A DNA stretch of 64,000 nt from Prunus persica (Eukaryota > Streptophyta > Magnoliopsida > Rosales > Rosaceae): contig NC_034012.1 in NCBI RefSeq assembly GCF_000346465.2, positions 20,016,377 through 20,080,376 on the forward strand. Reading direction: 5' to 3'. Shown piece after piece: positions 45,596 to 55,862 of the stretch. A program made the position numbers and the translations under genes. The first letter of the stretch is position 1. Each line of letters begins with the position of its first letter. A model generated the notes under the pieces. The model had not been told where the DNA came from, ran no database searches, and worked only from the letters and a program-made list of their open reading frames with translations.

Positions 45596-46567
45596 ATTTA
45601 AACCCCACACTTCTCTTAGTTCATCCCATGCTCTAAGTTTACCTCAACTTTTAATTTGAATTTTCACAATTTCTAAGAAAACCCCACTATCTTCCCAAAC
45701 TACCCTTAAATACACCTCAAGCTCAAAAAATAAGAAATAAAAGAAATTTTCTATTTAAACCCCACAAGCTACCCTTAGAAGAGGAAGTACATTCTTATTT
45801 GATAGATACTTGATTTGTTGACAATGTTAATTTATAGATTGGTAAATTTTTTGTGCATAATATGTGATTCTTATTTGATTTCTACCTGCGAATGCCATCT
45901 AGAATTTTAAACATTGAAACACTATGTACTGAAGCTTTAGGCACTTACTTTGAGATGAGATAAAACTGGTACTTGAGGTTGCTACACATTGCAATAGGAG
46001 TGGGCCATCTAATCGGCCATCAATGGAGAATACATTGAAGCTTTTATTAGAGTGGAAAAGCAACAAGAAAAATAACCCAACTATTGAAGCATACTGGAAT
46101 TCCAAAAATGACAATAATATTACTGTTCCCAACAGAAAAAAAAAACACAAACAAATAGAACCCCAAATCCGAAATTTAATACTTTCTAGAGAAAGAAAAC
46201 AGCTTTACTAAAACATCAGGTAAAAAAAAACAAACAAACAAAAGCAATCAACAGCCAAGCAATCAACAAAGGGAAGAAAATAAGATCATTACAGCCAAAC
46301 AGTCAACAAGTCTTTCCATTAGCTCCCACACAGATTTTTAAGAGGCATGCTAGTCAATGTTCTACGTCTCTGGCAATACGATGTAGAAGAGTTTGTATTT
46401 TTCTAAAACTTAATATGAAGAGTGGTGGGGTGTGTATAGATGTATTAGGGTTAAGTATTAAGTTGGATGACCTTTTTTGTCATTTTACACAATAATAAAA
46501 CTTACAACTTAATGATTTAAGTATTGGGGTGAACTAAGAGAAGTATGGGGTTTAAATAGAAAATCTC
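45596..46567. mobile_element. MITE with inverted repeats of about 43 bp
   Basis: The left end GAGATTTTCTATTTAAACCC and the complement of the right end share about 43 bp, through CTTCTCTTAGTTCA, with few mismatches. AAAATAAA flanks both sides (45588-45595 and 46568-46575), giving an 8-bp duplication, though it is low-complexity. A third partial copy of the end, AATTTTCTATTTAAACCCCA, lies near 45745. There is no transposase. Confidence 0.72.
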
Positions 46568-46575
46568 AAAATAAA

Positions 46576-47595
46576 ACCTTATTAGATTGGGAATCTTTAT
46601 ATGTACATTTGCAGACGTATTGTTGCCTTAGTCAAACGGTGAGTGCAGTTCTTCCTTGATTCTTCGTTCAATTTCTTCTTCATTTAATCTTCATACTAAA
46701 TTATATTACATATAGGGCATACATCCAAAAACCATTGAAAAACAACATTTTTGTGTTGGTGAATTAAACAGAAAATTGTATACTGTGAATCTAATTGTGA
46801 AGCATAAGAAACATAAGCCAGACTTTTTCCATTCACTTCAAGATAAAAGTTTCCTCTATCTGCAGATTATTGCACTTTAAACTTCCTTGCCTAACTTCTA
46901 ACTTCCCTTTTACATTTAATTTGTATTTTATTATGCAATTTTCTAGGAGCAGCGTTCTGGAACTTATCATGGGATTCCTATTTTATTAATCTGCTTTAGT
47001 TTTGTTTGGTCGTTAAAAAAAAAAAAAAAAGCAAGATACTTGATAATATTGTTGTTTCTTACTTGCTTCACTATTCGTTTTTACTTTAGCATTCTAATCT
47101 CTTTGTAATTCCAAATTTATCCAAAAATTTTATATGGTGTATAAGGCTAGATTTTGTATTGCATATTACAGATTGCAGATTATTAATATTAGCTATTTTA
47201 CTGATGTTGTGCTGGATAATGCCAGGATTGTATGTGTGGGAGCCGAACCATATTACAAGTATAGAAGAAAAAAAAAATCAATCTTACATCAATAATATAT
47301 ATATAAGAAAAAATTGCAATTTTGTAAAACTTTGTACTCAATTTCATGTATCAAAACGGAAAATTATACTGATAAAATCTCATTTCCCTTTGAACTAGTT
47401 ATTTTCTATTCCTTTTTTTTTTTTTTTTGGTCAAACTATTTTCTATTCCCTTGGCTCATTGGTTTGTATTAGAGGATTAATACTTGCTTTTTTATGTTAG
47501 TTGTGTAATGCCCACAAACATTTTACATTTATATAAATGAAGTTATTATGGATTCAATTGGGGGGGCCATTAGAATAATTATATGGTTTGCATTG
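46576..47595. other. Intergenic DNA, no gene seen
   Basis: A+T-rich sequence with A and T runs. The frame at 47159-47398 has no recognisable feature. Confidence 0.4.
47413..47436 (-). mobile_element. Minimal 5'-truncated retroposon insertion (poly-A tail only)
   Basis: A T run followed by GGTCAAAC lies between two copies of the 13-bp direct repeat TATTTTCTATTCC (47400-47412 and 47437-47449). It mirrors the insertion at 3704-3730. Confidence 0.65.
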
Positions 47596-47602
47596 TTAAA
47601 TA

Positions 47603-47966
47603 TAGGGGTGGGCTCGGTCTGGGTTGGTTTGATTTTGGGCTCAACCTGAACAACGAACCGTAGGTCTAAGTTTGGCTATTTTAGAAACCGAAACCAAACC
47701 ATAATTGATGAAAACCAACCACTTCGGTTAACTAGACTTGGTGGGTTGGTTTGGTTCGGTTTGGATTTTTTGGCTTTCTTAGAGAGAGAGGGAGAGAGAG
47801 AGAGAAAATAAAAGCGATGGAGAGAGTGAGAGATGGAGAGGAGAAGAAGAAAAATAAAAGAGGGAGAGATGGAGAAGAAGAAGAAGAAGAGGAGAAAAAG
47901 AAGAGAGAGAGAGAAGAAGGAAAAAAAGAGGGAGTGAAGACAAACGTAAGAATGAGAAAGAAAAAA

Positions 47967-48010
<44 letters not shown>

Positions 48011-48294
48011 ATGGAAACAAGACAAATGAAGAGATGGAGAGAGAAGAATAGGAAAAGATTGAAACTATGTATTTTATATATATATATATTTATATATTTA
48101 ATACTATTGGTTTGGTTTGGTTTGGTTAAACTGTGATTTTGAATATTGCAAACCGTACACCGAACCATATATTTCTGTTTGGTTTGGGTTCAAACCGATG
48201 ACTAAAAAAAGATTTTAAAAAAACCAAACCAACCCAAACCATCAGTTTGGTTTGGGCAGTTTGACTGGGTTACCGGTTTGAATGCCCAGCCCTA
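47603..48294. mobile_element. hAT-type MITE (TAGGGGTGGGC group, GGTTTGG variant)
   Basis: A 692-bp element begins TAGGGGTGGGC and ends GCCCAGCCCTA. It is flanked by a perfect 8-bp duplication GTTAAATA (47595-47602 and 48295-48302). The subterminal zones are clusters of GGTTTGGTT and AACCAAACC. The core contains a long GA-rich purine tract (about 47780-48010) that produces low-complexity reading frames on both strands. Confidence 0.9.
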
Positions 48295-48302
48295 GTTAAA
48301 TA

Positions 48303-48770
48303 TATGAACTAAAACCCAAATTTTACTGTGTTAAGAGCAAATTGTGAAGGGGCCAGGGCCACCTTAGGCCCTAGAGTACCTCTGCTCCTGGCTGGATTGG
48401 TACTTTTAATTTACTTGGGTTACTTTTGATGCGAGTGTGTTCTCTTATACACATTGTACGTATTATATGGCATCACCCTTTGAGAAAAAAATTATTCATT
48501 TATCAATAAATAGGATGATATAAATCAACTTTTGTTCTTCTATACAAACATGGGTTAAAAATATTCCAAAGTTTTATTTAATAAAGTTTATTTTTCAAGT
48601 TTATGTGGGTTTTAAATTTGAGGCTATTTGTGTCCATTTAGGTGAGTTTTTGGCTATATTTTTTAAATATTTTACAAAAACTGACATTTTTGAAATTAAG
48701 GGTCAAGTTTGGGCTATTTTTGATAAATTCTCTAAACTATCAGACATATTCTCATATCTTCAATTTGTAA
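48303..48770. other. Intergenic DNA, no gene seen
   Basis: A+T-rich DNA without a recognisable gene. Confidence 0.4.
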
Positions 48771-48779
48771 ATTATTTTC

Positions 48780-49798
48780 GGGTATACTGGTGATTTGCCC
48801 CCTTAACTTGTACCTTGGTTTCAATTGACCCCCTATCCTTTTTTTTTAGAAAATTAAGGATATGAAATTCTTTTTTTGGCCAATTTCTCTCCTTCCGTCT
48901 AAATCTACAACATTTCATCCAATTTGCCGTTAAATATGAGGGCAAAATGGTCATTTTATATGTTAAAATAATTAAATACACAAATAAAATAATATGAAAT
49001 CTAAAATGAAAGAAAAAAATATTATAATAAGAAAAAATAATATGAAATCTAAAATGGAGGTAAATTCTATTAGATTTTATTTTATTTTGATCTTTTTTGC
49101 AAATCCAAGTGTTTAAGATTGAATTTTTTGATGTTTTGGTTGATGGGTTTTGTGTGAATTTGGAAAAAGCTTGAGATGGGAGGCTGTAAGGCACCTATAG
49201 TAGAGCCACTTATGCCTTATGATCAAGAATTTTACCTTTCGATTGTTTTTGAAAGGCTTGGATCAACTGTGAGCTTCTCAAGTGTGGAGGTATTGAAATT
49301 GACAGAGGGGTGGGAGAGAAGAAATTGAGGGAGTGTGTGGGGAGGGGAACGAATGGGGGGGAGAGAGAGAGAGAGAGAGAGAGGGGGGGGAAGGCGGTGA
49401 CGGCGGAAATGGAGGAATGTTTGTTGGGGGATGGTGGTGATGAGTCTGTGGGTGAAAGAACAGAAAGGAAGAGGAGGAGGGAGAGGTATGTGGGTTGAAG
49501 GGGGTGGGGGTGGGGGATTAGTTTGGGAGTAAAGGATGGTGGTCGTGGGGGAATGGGAGGAGGAAGGGAGGAGATGGAAGGGGTTGGCATTAGGTTTACT
49601 CTTTTTCTTCAATTGTTTCCAAAAAAATAATTTTTTTAAATGATTTAACTGAAAATTTGATGAAATATTGAGAATTTAGACAGTAAGGGGGAAATTGACA
49701 AAAAAAAGAAAGTTAATATCCTTAATTTTCTAAAAAAAAAGATAGGGGGTCAATTGAAAGTGAGGTACAAGTTCAGAGGGCAAATCACTAGTATACCC
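48780..49798. mobile_element. Non-autonomous Mutator-like element with long inverted repeats
   Basis: The ends form a long inverted repeat of roughly 80-120 bp. The left reads GGGTATACTGGTGATTTGCC and continues through CAATTGACCCCCTATC and AGAAAATTAAGGATAT; the right end mirrors these blocks. The flanks ATTATTTTC (48771-48779) and ATTCTTTTC (49799-49807) match at eight of nine positions, fitting the 9-bp duplication of Mutator-like elements. The interior is 1 kb, has no transposase and contains a small open frame and a GA-rich tract. Confidence 0.85.
49176..49328 (+). other. Small open frame inside the MULE, possible captured fragment
   Basis: A 50-codon frame starts [20 protein letters not shown] and includes [14 protein letters not shown]. 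It is not low-complexity, unlike the GA-rich DNA after it. I do not recognise the family. A captured host exon (Pack-MULE) is possible, but chance is not excluded. Confidence 0.3.
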
Positions 49799-49807
49799 AT
49801 TCTTTTC

Positions 49808-50713
49808 TACTTTCTTTCTTTCTTTCTTTCTTTCTTTTTTTTTTCTTTTTTGTTTTTTTTCCCTGAAAACGGTTTACAAGGCATCCTTCGTGTTATATTA
49901 TTTTCTCTTCCTCTTGCTCTTCATTTGTGCTGTCATCTTTCTCCACCATACCTCATTTTTTACATTCTAGAATTAGATCTAATTGAATTTCGTAAAGTTG
50001 GTGCTTCATATCTTGGAGTGCACTCAATCCAGTCAAATGAATAGAGTTGAAGTTTGGGACCTTGCATTCTAGGGACACTATTTCCTTCAGACCAGCTGTA
50101 TAGTGGAGAAATAATTGTCTTGAAGATGTAGTGGGTCAAAGTTTAGGCTTGGATAAATGAAATGTGGGAACCCAGTTGCTATGTCATTCTGAAAATAGCT
50201 TCAGAAGACAAAATATTTTAATTTGTTTGCACCTTAAAACAGAGAAATCCAGAAACTTTAAAAGGCCCTAAATAGAGTTAATTGGGAGAAGAACATGATC
50301 ACAATGGAAAACCTCAAATGGTCCTGATTAGAGCCAAGGTTTACAAACCACCAAACGATGTTCATTCAAAAGCAGAAGCTGCAGAACACAAATGAAAATC
50401 ACTTTTTCTTTTTTCTTTTTAAGTAATCAAATTAAAAATTACATTACAATGACCATGACTGCTTCTGCTTAACAGATGATTAACATCTGGTGTTGTTTGT
50501 TGTAGTTAAGGCAACAACTGCATCTGAATTTGAAGAGAAAAGTATTCACATACATCAGCCAGGGAAACAAGTTAAACATGACTAAAATGAAGCCAAATAT
50601 CTCATCAAATGTAATATTGCAGCCTATGAAAATCAGTTTTGGATAGATTAAACTCAATTTTGTCCTGCTAAATAAATTTATGCCCTCAACCCCTGCAGCA
50701 TCTCAATTAGCAG
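49808..50713. other. Intergenic DNA and probable 3' region of the C2 gene
   Basis: A TTTC microsatellite occupies about 49808-49835. The last few hundred bases probably contain the 3' untranslated region of the minus-strand C2 gene. No other gene was seen. Confidence 0.45.
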
Positions 50714-52087
50714 TCAGAAGAAGGCTCGGCTACCATAGAACACCCGCGATCCATCCTTCTTCTTATCAAGTTCTAAATTGTTGTTATGGTTAGGAATCAC
50801 TTCGCCACGGTCTTCACATTCTGCTTTATCAAGATCCATTGGGAGCTTCATCTTTGCCAAAGACTCAGTAAACTGTTGCATGCTTCTCATGTACATGTCC
50901 ACTATTTGTTGCTGCATTGCAGACTGCTCGGCAGCCTCCATGTTGATGTTCCCGAGTGGAGCTGAAAACACCTGACCGTATTGACCAGAACCAACCGTCT
51001 TTTCCTTGCTGCTTTCGTCTTCCTTTCCTGAGAAATTTGCATCCTTTGTGTCTACAACTTCTCTTCCCTTCCTTGACGTTGGAGTGTCTGGACAAGCAGC
51101 AGAACCTTGATTAGCTGCTCCTGTGGTGACACAAGTGTTGATAGAATTTGATGACTCAGCAGTCACACGATTCTTTTTCTCGATTGAATCAGCGGAGTTT
51201 CGATCATCACTCAAGCTTGTTGTGGTGGAACTTAAGAAGCCAGAGTTGTGGATGCTCCCACTCCCATTAGGAGAAACAGGTTCACCCTGGATTCCCACAT
51301 TTGAACTCACAGTCATTTCATAGTCACGATCAGCAGCAGGCTGAGGAGATGCACCGAGATGAAGAAACGAGCCAAGTCCTTGGGAACCTGGTCTCCAAGA
51401 ACAGCCATGCCTTGTCAAATTAAAATACTCAGTCACCATTTGCTGACTCTCATTTACTACATCGATATCCGGGAATTCGATCCTCGAATACTCAACCGGG
51501 TCTAATACCACTTCTGATACTTTTCGATCAAGCAACACAACTTCTGAAGTTATGGATGAGTTAGCAGATGATTCGGATAACGAACTGGTGGAGGGTTTAA
51601 TAGGCAAAGATGTGTTGAGAGAAAGACTCAATTTGACAGTTCCAGCTGGGGAATGGAAGAGATCAGTGGAAGACAGACTATAATCTTGAGTTACCTTTCC
51701 TTTGCCAATCACATGTGAAATTGGGACCAAAGTGAATCCCAAAAGCTGGTCTTCCATGTAGTTTCTGGCCCTGCTAAGCATCCAAATCTCACATTTGAGG
51801 ACAGCATCAAGTTGAGTGATTTTCATCCTCAAGTTTTCGTTGAATTCAGGGTTCTTGCCACCTCCATTGATGATCCTAGTTGAGAGGGTCTCATCTGGAT
51901 TGTAAGTAAGAGAAAATTTTGCATAGACATCTTGATTTTCATAGATGCATATGTTGTGAATGTTCCTAGCATGATGAGCATAGATTTCAAGAATCCCTGA
52001 AAAGTGATCAGAATCACCATTTACATCACCTATTGTGTTCGGATTCAGGTTGTACCGGAACCCAGTTGTCTGATTGAATGATTCCAT
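50714..52087 (-). CDS. C2 domain-containing protein (plant calcium/lipid-binding type)
   Basis: The intronless 457-residue product has one C2 domain at about 29-155: GILEIYAHHARNIHNICIY, QDVYAKFSL, NPEFNENLRMKI, EIWMLSRARNYMEDQLLGF. C2 domains bind phospholipids, often with calcium, and bring proteins to membranes. The first-loop Asp is present (ENQDVYAK), but the usual Asp-x-Asp of the third loop is replaced by SRARNYMED, so calcium binding may be weak or absent. The remaining 300 residues are Ser/Thr-rich and probably disordered. Near the C-terminus the segment QQQIVDMYMRSMQQFTESLA is a predicted helix that I recall as conserved in this plant family; that is memory, not a search result. There is no signal peptide or membrane segment. 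The start at 52087 is the first Met before conserved sequence. Function beyond membrane association is unknown. Confidence 0.9.
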   Translation of the reverse strand: MESFNQTTGFRYNLNPNTIGDVNGDSDHFSGILEIYAHHARNIHNICIYENQDVYAKFSLTYNPDETLSTRIINGGGKNPEFNENLRMKITQLDAVLKCEIWMLSRARNYMEDQLLGFTLVPISHVIGKGKVTQDYSLSSTDLFHSPAGTVKLSLSLNTSLPIKPSTSSLSESSANSSITSEVVLLDRKVSEVVLDPVEYSRIEFPDIDVVNESQQMVTEYFNLTRHGCSWRPGSQGLGSFLHLGASPQPAADRDYEMTVSSNVGIQGEPVSPNGSGSIHNSGFLSSTTTSLSDDRNSADSIEKKNRVTAESSNSINTCVTTGAANQGSAACPDTPTSRKGREVVDTKDANFSGKEDESSKEKTVGSGQYGQVFSAPLGNINMEAAEQSAMQQQIVDMYMRSMQQFTESLAKMKLPMDLDKAECEDRGEVIPNHNNNLELDKKKDGSRVFYGSRAFF

Positions 52088-52475
52088 CAGATCCGAATAT
52101 AGCTTCTTCCCCTTGAGGATATTCTAATATTTTCTGTTTGGTAAGCAAGAAAGCTAGAAGAATGGTAGAACAGAACAGAAACAGAGTTGATATAGACGAT
52201 TGATGAAGTGATCAATATAATATTCTAGACAAGTTTGCTTTCATGCTTAAAACGTGGGTGTTTAAAGCAATGTAAGAGGTTTAATGAGAGAGAGAGCACA
52301 CCTATGCAGAAGATGTAGTTTTCTCAGATAGCAGATTGACTAATAACAATACATTGGAGGCCTGCTTCTGCAACTATATTTCTGCAAATCTGTGGATTCT
52401 AGAAGAAGTTTTAAAGGATCAATCTATAAATTAGCAAAGCATTTTTCACAAGAGAAAGGTTGTGCCAATTGAGCC

Positions 52476-52506
<31 letters not shown>

Positions 52507-52818
52507 TTACTGTGGAATTGTGGAGGTTGCTTAGTGGTGGGTATGATAGTAGGTGGGAATAAAGAGAAGAATGTAAATCAAAGAAAAAATTGATGATGTT
52601 ATGGTTGTTTTTTAACCACTTTTTCCTCATGCACTTTCTTTTGGGGGTGGGTGAAGGATAGTGATTTGTTGAAAGGGTTGCTTTGCTTGGCATTACAGCT
52701 TCCACTTCTAATGTATAACTTGCTCCACTCAGGGAATTGGAGGCCCCCACTTGACCCCATCTTCATTATCAATCTCCCCCACCTTTCTCACACTGAGATG
52801 CTCTCCAAAGTTATTAGA

Positions 52819-52859
<41 letters not shown>

Positions 52860-54303
52860 CTGTGGCAATAAAATGTCTCAACAATCCCATACCACAATGT
52901 GGTACAGATACATGTCATGATTTGGAAATAATCCCCTTTGGCCCTGCTCTATAAATTATAAATCTCTATTGTTGATATGAGCATGAATGAAGAGGAAAGC
53001 ACTCAAAAAATATTGCATGTGGTTCATATGAGCATAAATAAATAAAGATGAAAAACACTCAGACAAGGATTTTGCTATGGTCAACTATTAGCACAAACGG
53101 GTAATTTCTGTGTGTTGATGCATGTGGTCTCGTCAATATTCAGAAATCAATCATGCACAAATGAGTCACGGTGCATTTCAAATTTGAAGGAACAGACAAG
53201 CCACAATCTGGCAGCTCCAGCTCATTAGTGGCATTCAATTGGAGCATCTATTTCTCACAACTTGCTCCGAAGATTTTTGTGTTCCTTAATAACTTGACTT
53301 CACATTGTTGAAAATGAAGTTAATATTTGTCCAAATAAGCTGCTATTTTTGAATGATTGGTTTATGTGGACGTACATGTTCCACATGATGTAAGGCCAGG
53401 CCTCCAATCAATGGAAGAACTAAAACCAATGATGTTGAACTTAATGACTGACTTGTGTGATTTAATACCAGTGGCCATTTTCATGCAGACTGGGGACAAA
53501 GTCCGCCACAAAAACAATAAAGCAACATCTGGCGGACCCATAGAGGCGCAAGCTTCGCTGAAAAATGAATTGAAGATACCAGAATTTGCTCCTCTACTTA
53601 TTCCTACCAATTGTTCGATTAAATGCCTCAAACAAGATTTTTTTATTGCTGTTGTGTGAGACCTTGAATATTTACCTTAGGTTATTGTGCTCGATAGCAC
53701 AATCATGTAGGGGAAAACGATTTGTCAATTGAAGCTCCACAACCAAAGTTATGAATTTTAGAAGCTTTTGAAGAATTTTGAAGTTGCAAAACAGAGTTGA
53801 CGAAAAAGACAACTCAGAATGTTTGTAGTCACAATCCCGTGCTTCTCCAACTTTAATTCTTTTTCAAAATGGCCACTAGCAAGGACATATGTCAAATTTT
53901 AACTAGACCAACTTTAAAAATTCATATGTGCTGGGAATCTGAACTCGCAATCACATGTACTTTTATCTCGTGACATATAATTTTGGTTAGATTAATGGAT
54001 GATTTCATATGAATTTTAGTAAACTAATTGTGTAATTGACATGGATTTTGTTCATATTTGATATGAATTTTGGTAAACTAATTGTGTAAAATGAATTTTG
54101 GGCATATTAAGTTATATACAAAATAGACTATAGTCAATTTGTCTTAGACGTAAAACTCTTATTTATTTTAATTATGAATAACATTAGTATTATTTAAATT
54201 GTAAGGGCATTTAGTTGTTTACCTTTTTTCTTACTTTTAGCCTTTTTTTTTAAATTTCTGGATCCGCCACTGAAAAAAACTGACTAATTATATCTACTGC
54301 TAA
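52088..54303. other. C2 upstream region and intergenic DNA, no further gene seen
   Basis: The first 700 bp should hold the C2 gene's leader and promoter. They include GA/TC runs at about 52481-52505 and 52822-52857. A plus-strand frame at 53357-53659 encodes 100 residues with no recognisable domain, and I do not call it a gene. Confidence 0.4.
52822..52857. repeat. TC dinucleotide microsatellite
   Basis: An uninterrupted TC run about 36 bp long, roughly 750 bp upstream of the C2 start codon. Confidence 0.9.
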
Positions 54304-54659
54304 TTAGCTCTTAATTACATACAAAGTACTAGGTTCAACAAATCTACCATATTTTTTGGGAATACAATCTTTAGCCAACATAACCATCTGTTCGTAGCCC
54401 AAACCAAAATCACTATGTTTGACAGTCTCAAAGCGTGGCAAGTCAAGGTACCACTGATATGGCTCAACAGGCAGTCCCCTCTCTCCAAAATCCTACATAC
54501 AATCAATACATGTATCATCCATATATCCCGCGCATTAGATCACATTCCTTTGTTATTGTTAGTTCGGACAATATATTGACTGTAAAATCATGTGTACCTG
54601 TTGTGGAGATCATCGAAACGCTCTTCCCTTTGGCCTCCCCCTATCAACTCTCCCACCAC
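54304..54659 (-). pseudogene. Asparaginyl-tRNA synthetase C-terminal pseudogene fragment
   Basis: Two exon-like pieces lie on the minus strand. The first (54659-54598) reads VGELIGGGQREERFDDL, matching the class II AsnRS segment GGSQREER, and has an AG before it and a GT after it. The second (54492-54304) contains [15 protein letters not shown] and [15 protein letters not shown], matching the WYLDLRR and motif 3 (FGLGFER) region. A frameshift early in the second piece puts it out of frame with the first. The essential motif 3 arginine is replaced by Gln. The end also diverges into KYGRFVEPS. No upstream catalytic or anticodon-binding domain is visible nearby. It is a truncated duplicate, retaining splice-like ends, so it arose from genomic DNA and not from mRNA. 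Confidence 0.82.
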
Positions 54660-55862
54660 CTGAAAATGAAAAATGAAAACATAAACGTACGTATGTACGT
54701 GCAAATTAAGAGATGCAAAATGCTCTGAAATTTCATGTCCGTCAAGTATCTGCACAAAAGCAAAGCAATAATATTATGAAAACCAACGCAACATGTAATC
54801 CTTATAGGGAGTTCCACATAATAGGGCACAAATTATGAAAAACCCTTCGATGCCTAAATTCTAACAGAAAACCCAATTGAATTTTCAACCAGCTCATAAA
54901 TAACGAACAATTAAACTGAAAAAAAAAAATTTAATAAATTGGGACAACTGGCTATTTTTGGGTTTTTATTTCTCCAAAAACCAATTTATAGTGTTCATCT
55001 ATACGCTTTTTAGGAGTTATGGTTCCTGAACTTCGTATCAACTTGATCTTTAGTCCTTGAACTTTCAAAATGACTTCCACAGTCCCTCAATTCCACTTTC
55101 GTTTGTAACAAAAGTCCTGGAGTAACTTTGGTTACTTTTTTCAGTCAAAGTGAGGGGTAAATTGGTCCTTTTAAGTGTTTAGTGTAATTTCGTGTAATTT
55201 CTAAAACCTCATGAGGTTCTGTGAAAACACTGAAAAATTCAGGGGCGTTATTATAAATAACTCAATCTGGAATAAAAAATTATGTAAATTCTACATTAAA
55301 AATTATTATCAAGTACCCCTCAAAATCAACAACGGGAATGGAATGAACTAGAGGGGTAGTTGATACAATTTTAAATTATTTTTTTCCTCTAAGCCTCATT
55401 CTTGGCAACACGTTCGACCAGAAAAAAAAAAAAGAAACGTGCAAACATGCCTGGAGTGATCTATATTCTTCAACGTATTAAAGTTTGTAAACCCATGGCT
55501 GTCACGACACGCTTGTTAGACAATTTGGAATGCGTAACAGTAAAACAATCGAAACTTGACTTGCAAAGAAACAGAATGAGAGACCGTGGAACTGAAACTT
55601 TTTTTTTTTTTTGTTTTGGTTAAATGTAATCTGAACAATTTTTAAGAATACAGAGACCAGTCAGTCATTATTCACAGCGTCTTTGTTTTTTTTTTTTCTC
55701 TTTTCTTTTTTTCCTTTTCCTTCCCTTTGATGGTACATTATTTCACATAGTTACGGCAAATACAGTCTTAACCCAAAGGAAAAAAGGTCATGGAATTACT
55801 GTACAGGAGATGGGGTGGGAGGGTTTCAATATCTGCCATATAACGCAGTTGCACAAAGGAAA
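54660..55862. other. Intergenic DNA and 3' region of the RING gene
   Basis: Near 55010-55250 phrases such as TTATGGTTCCTGAACTTCG and ACTTTCAAAATGACTT resemble one end of a Mutator-like MITE, but no partner end was found. The last 150-250 bp before 55863 probably form the 3' untranslated region of the RING gene. Confidence 0.4.

Noticed and set aside
47676..48168. Several Ser/Leu- or Glu/Lys-rich frames
   Set aside because: They translate a GA-rich tract inside the MITE at 47603 and are low-complexity.
49210..49612. Proline-rich minus-strand frames
   Set aside because: They arise from the GA/GGT-rich interior of the MULE and have no homology features.
53357..53659. A 100-residue plus-strand frame
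   Set aside because: No domain, no splice support and no neighbouring exon; chance cannot be excluded.
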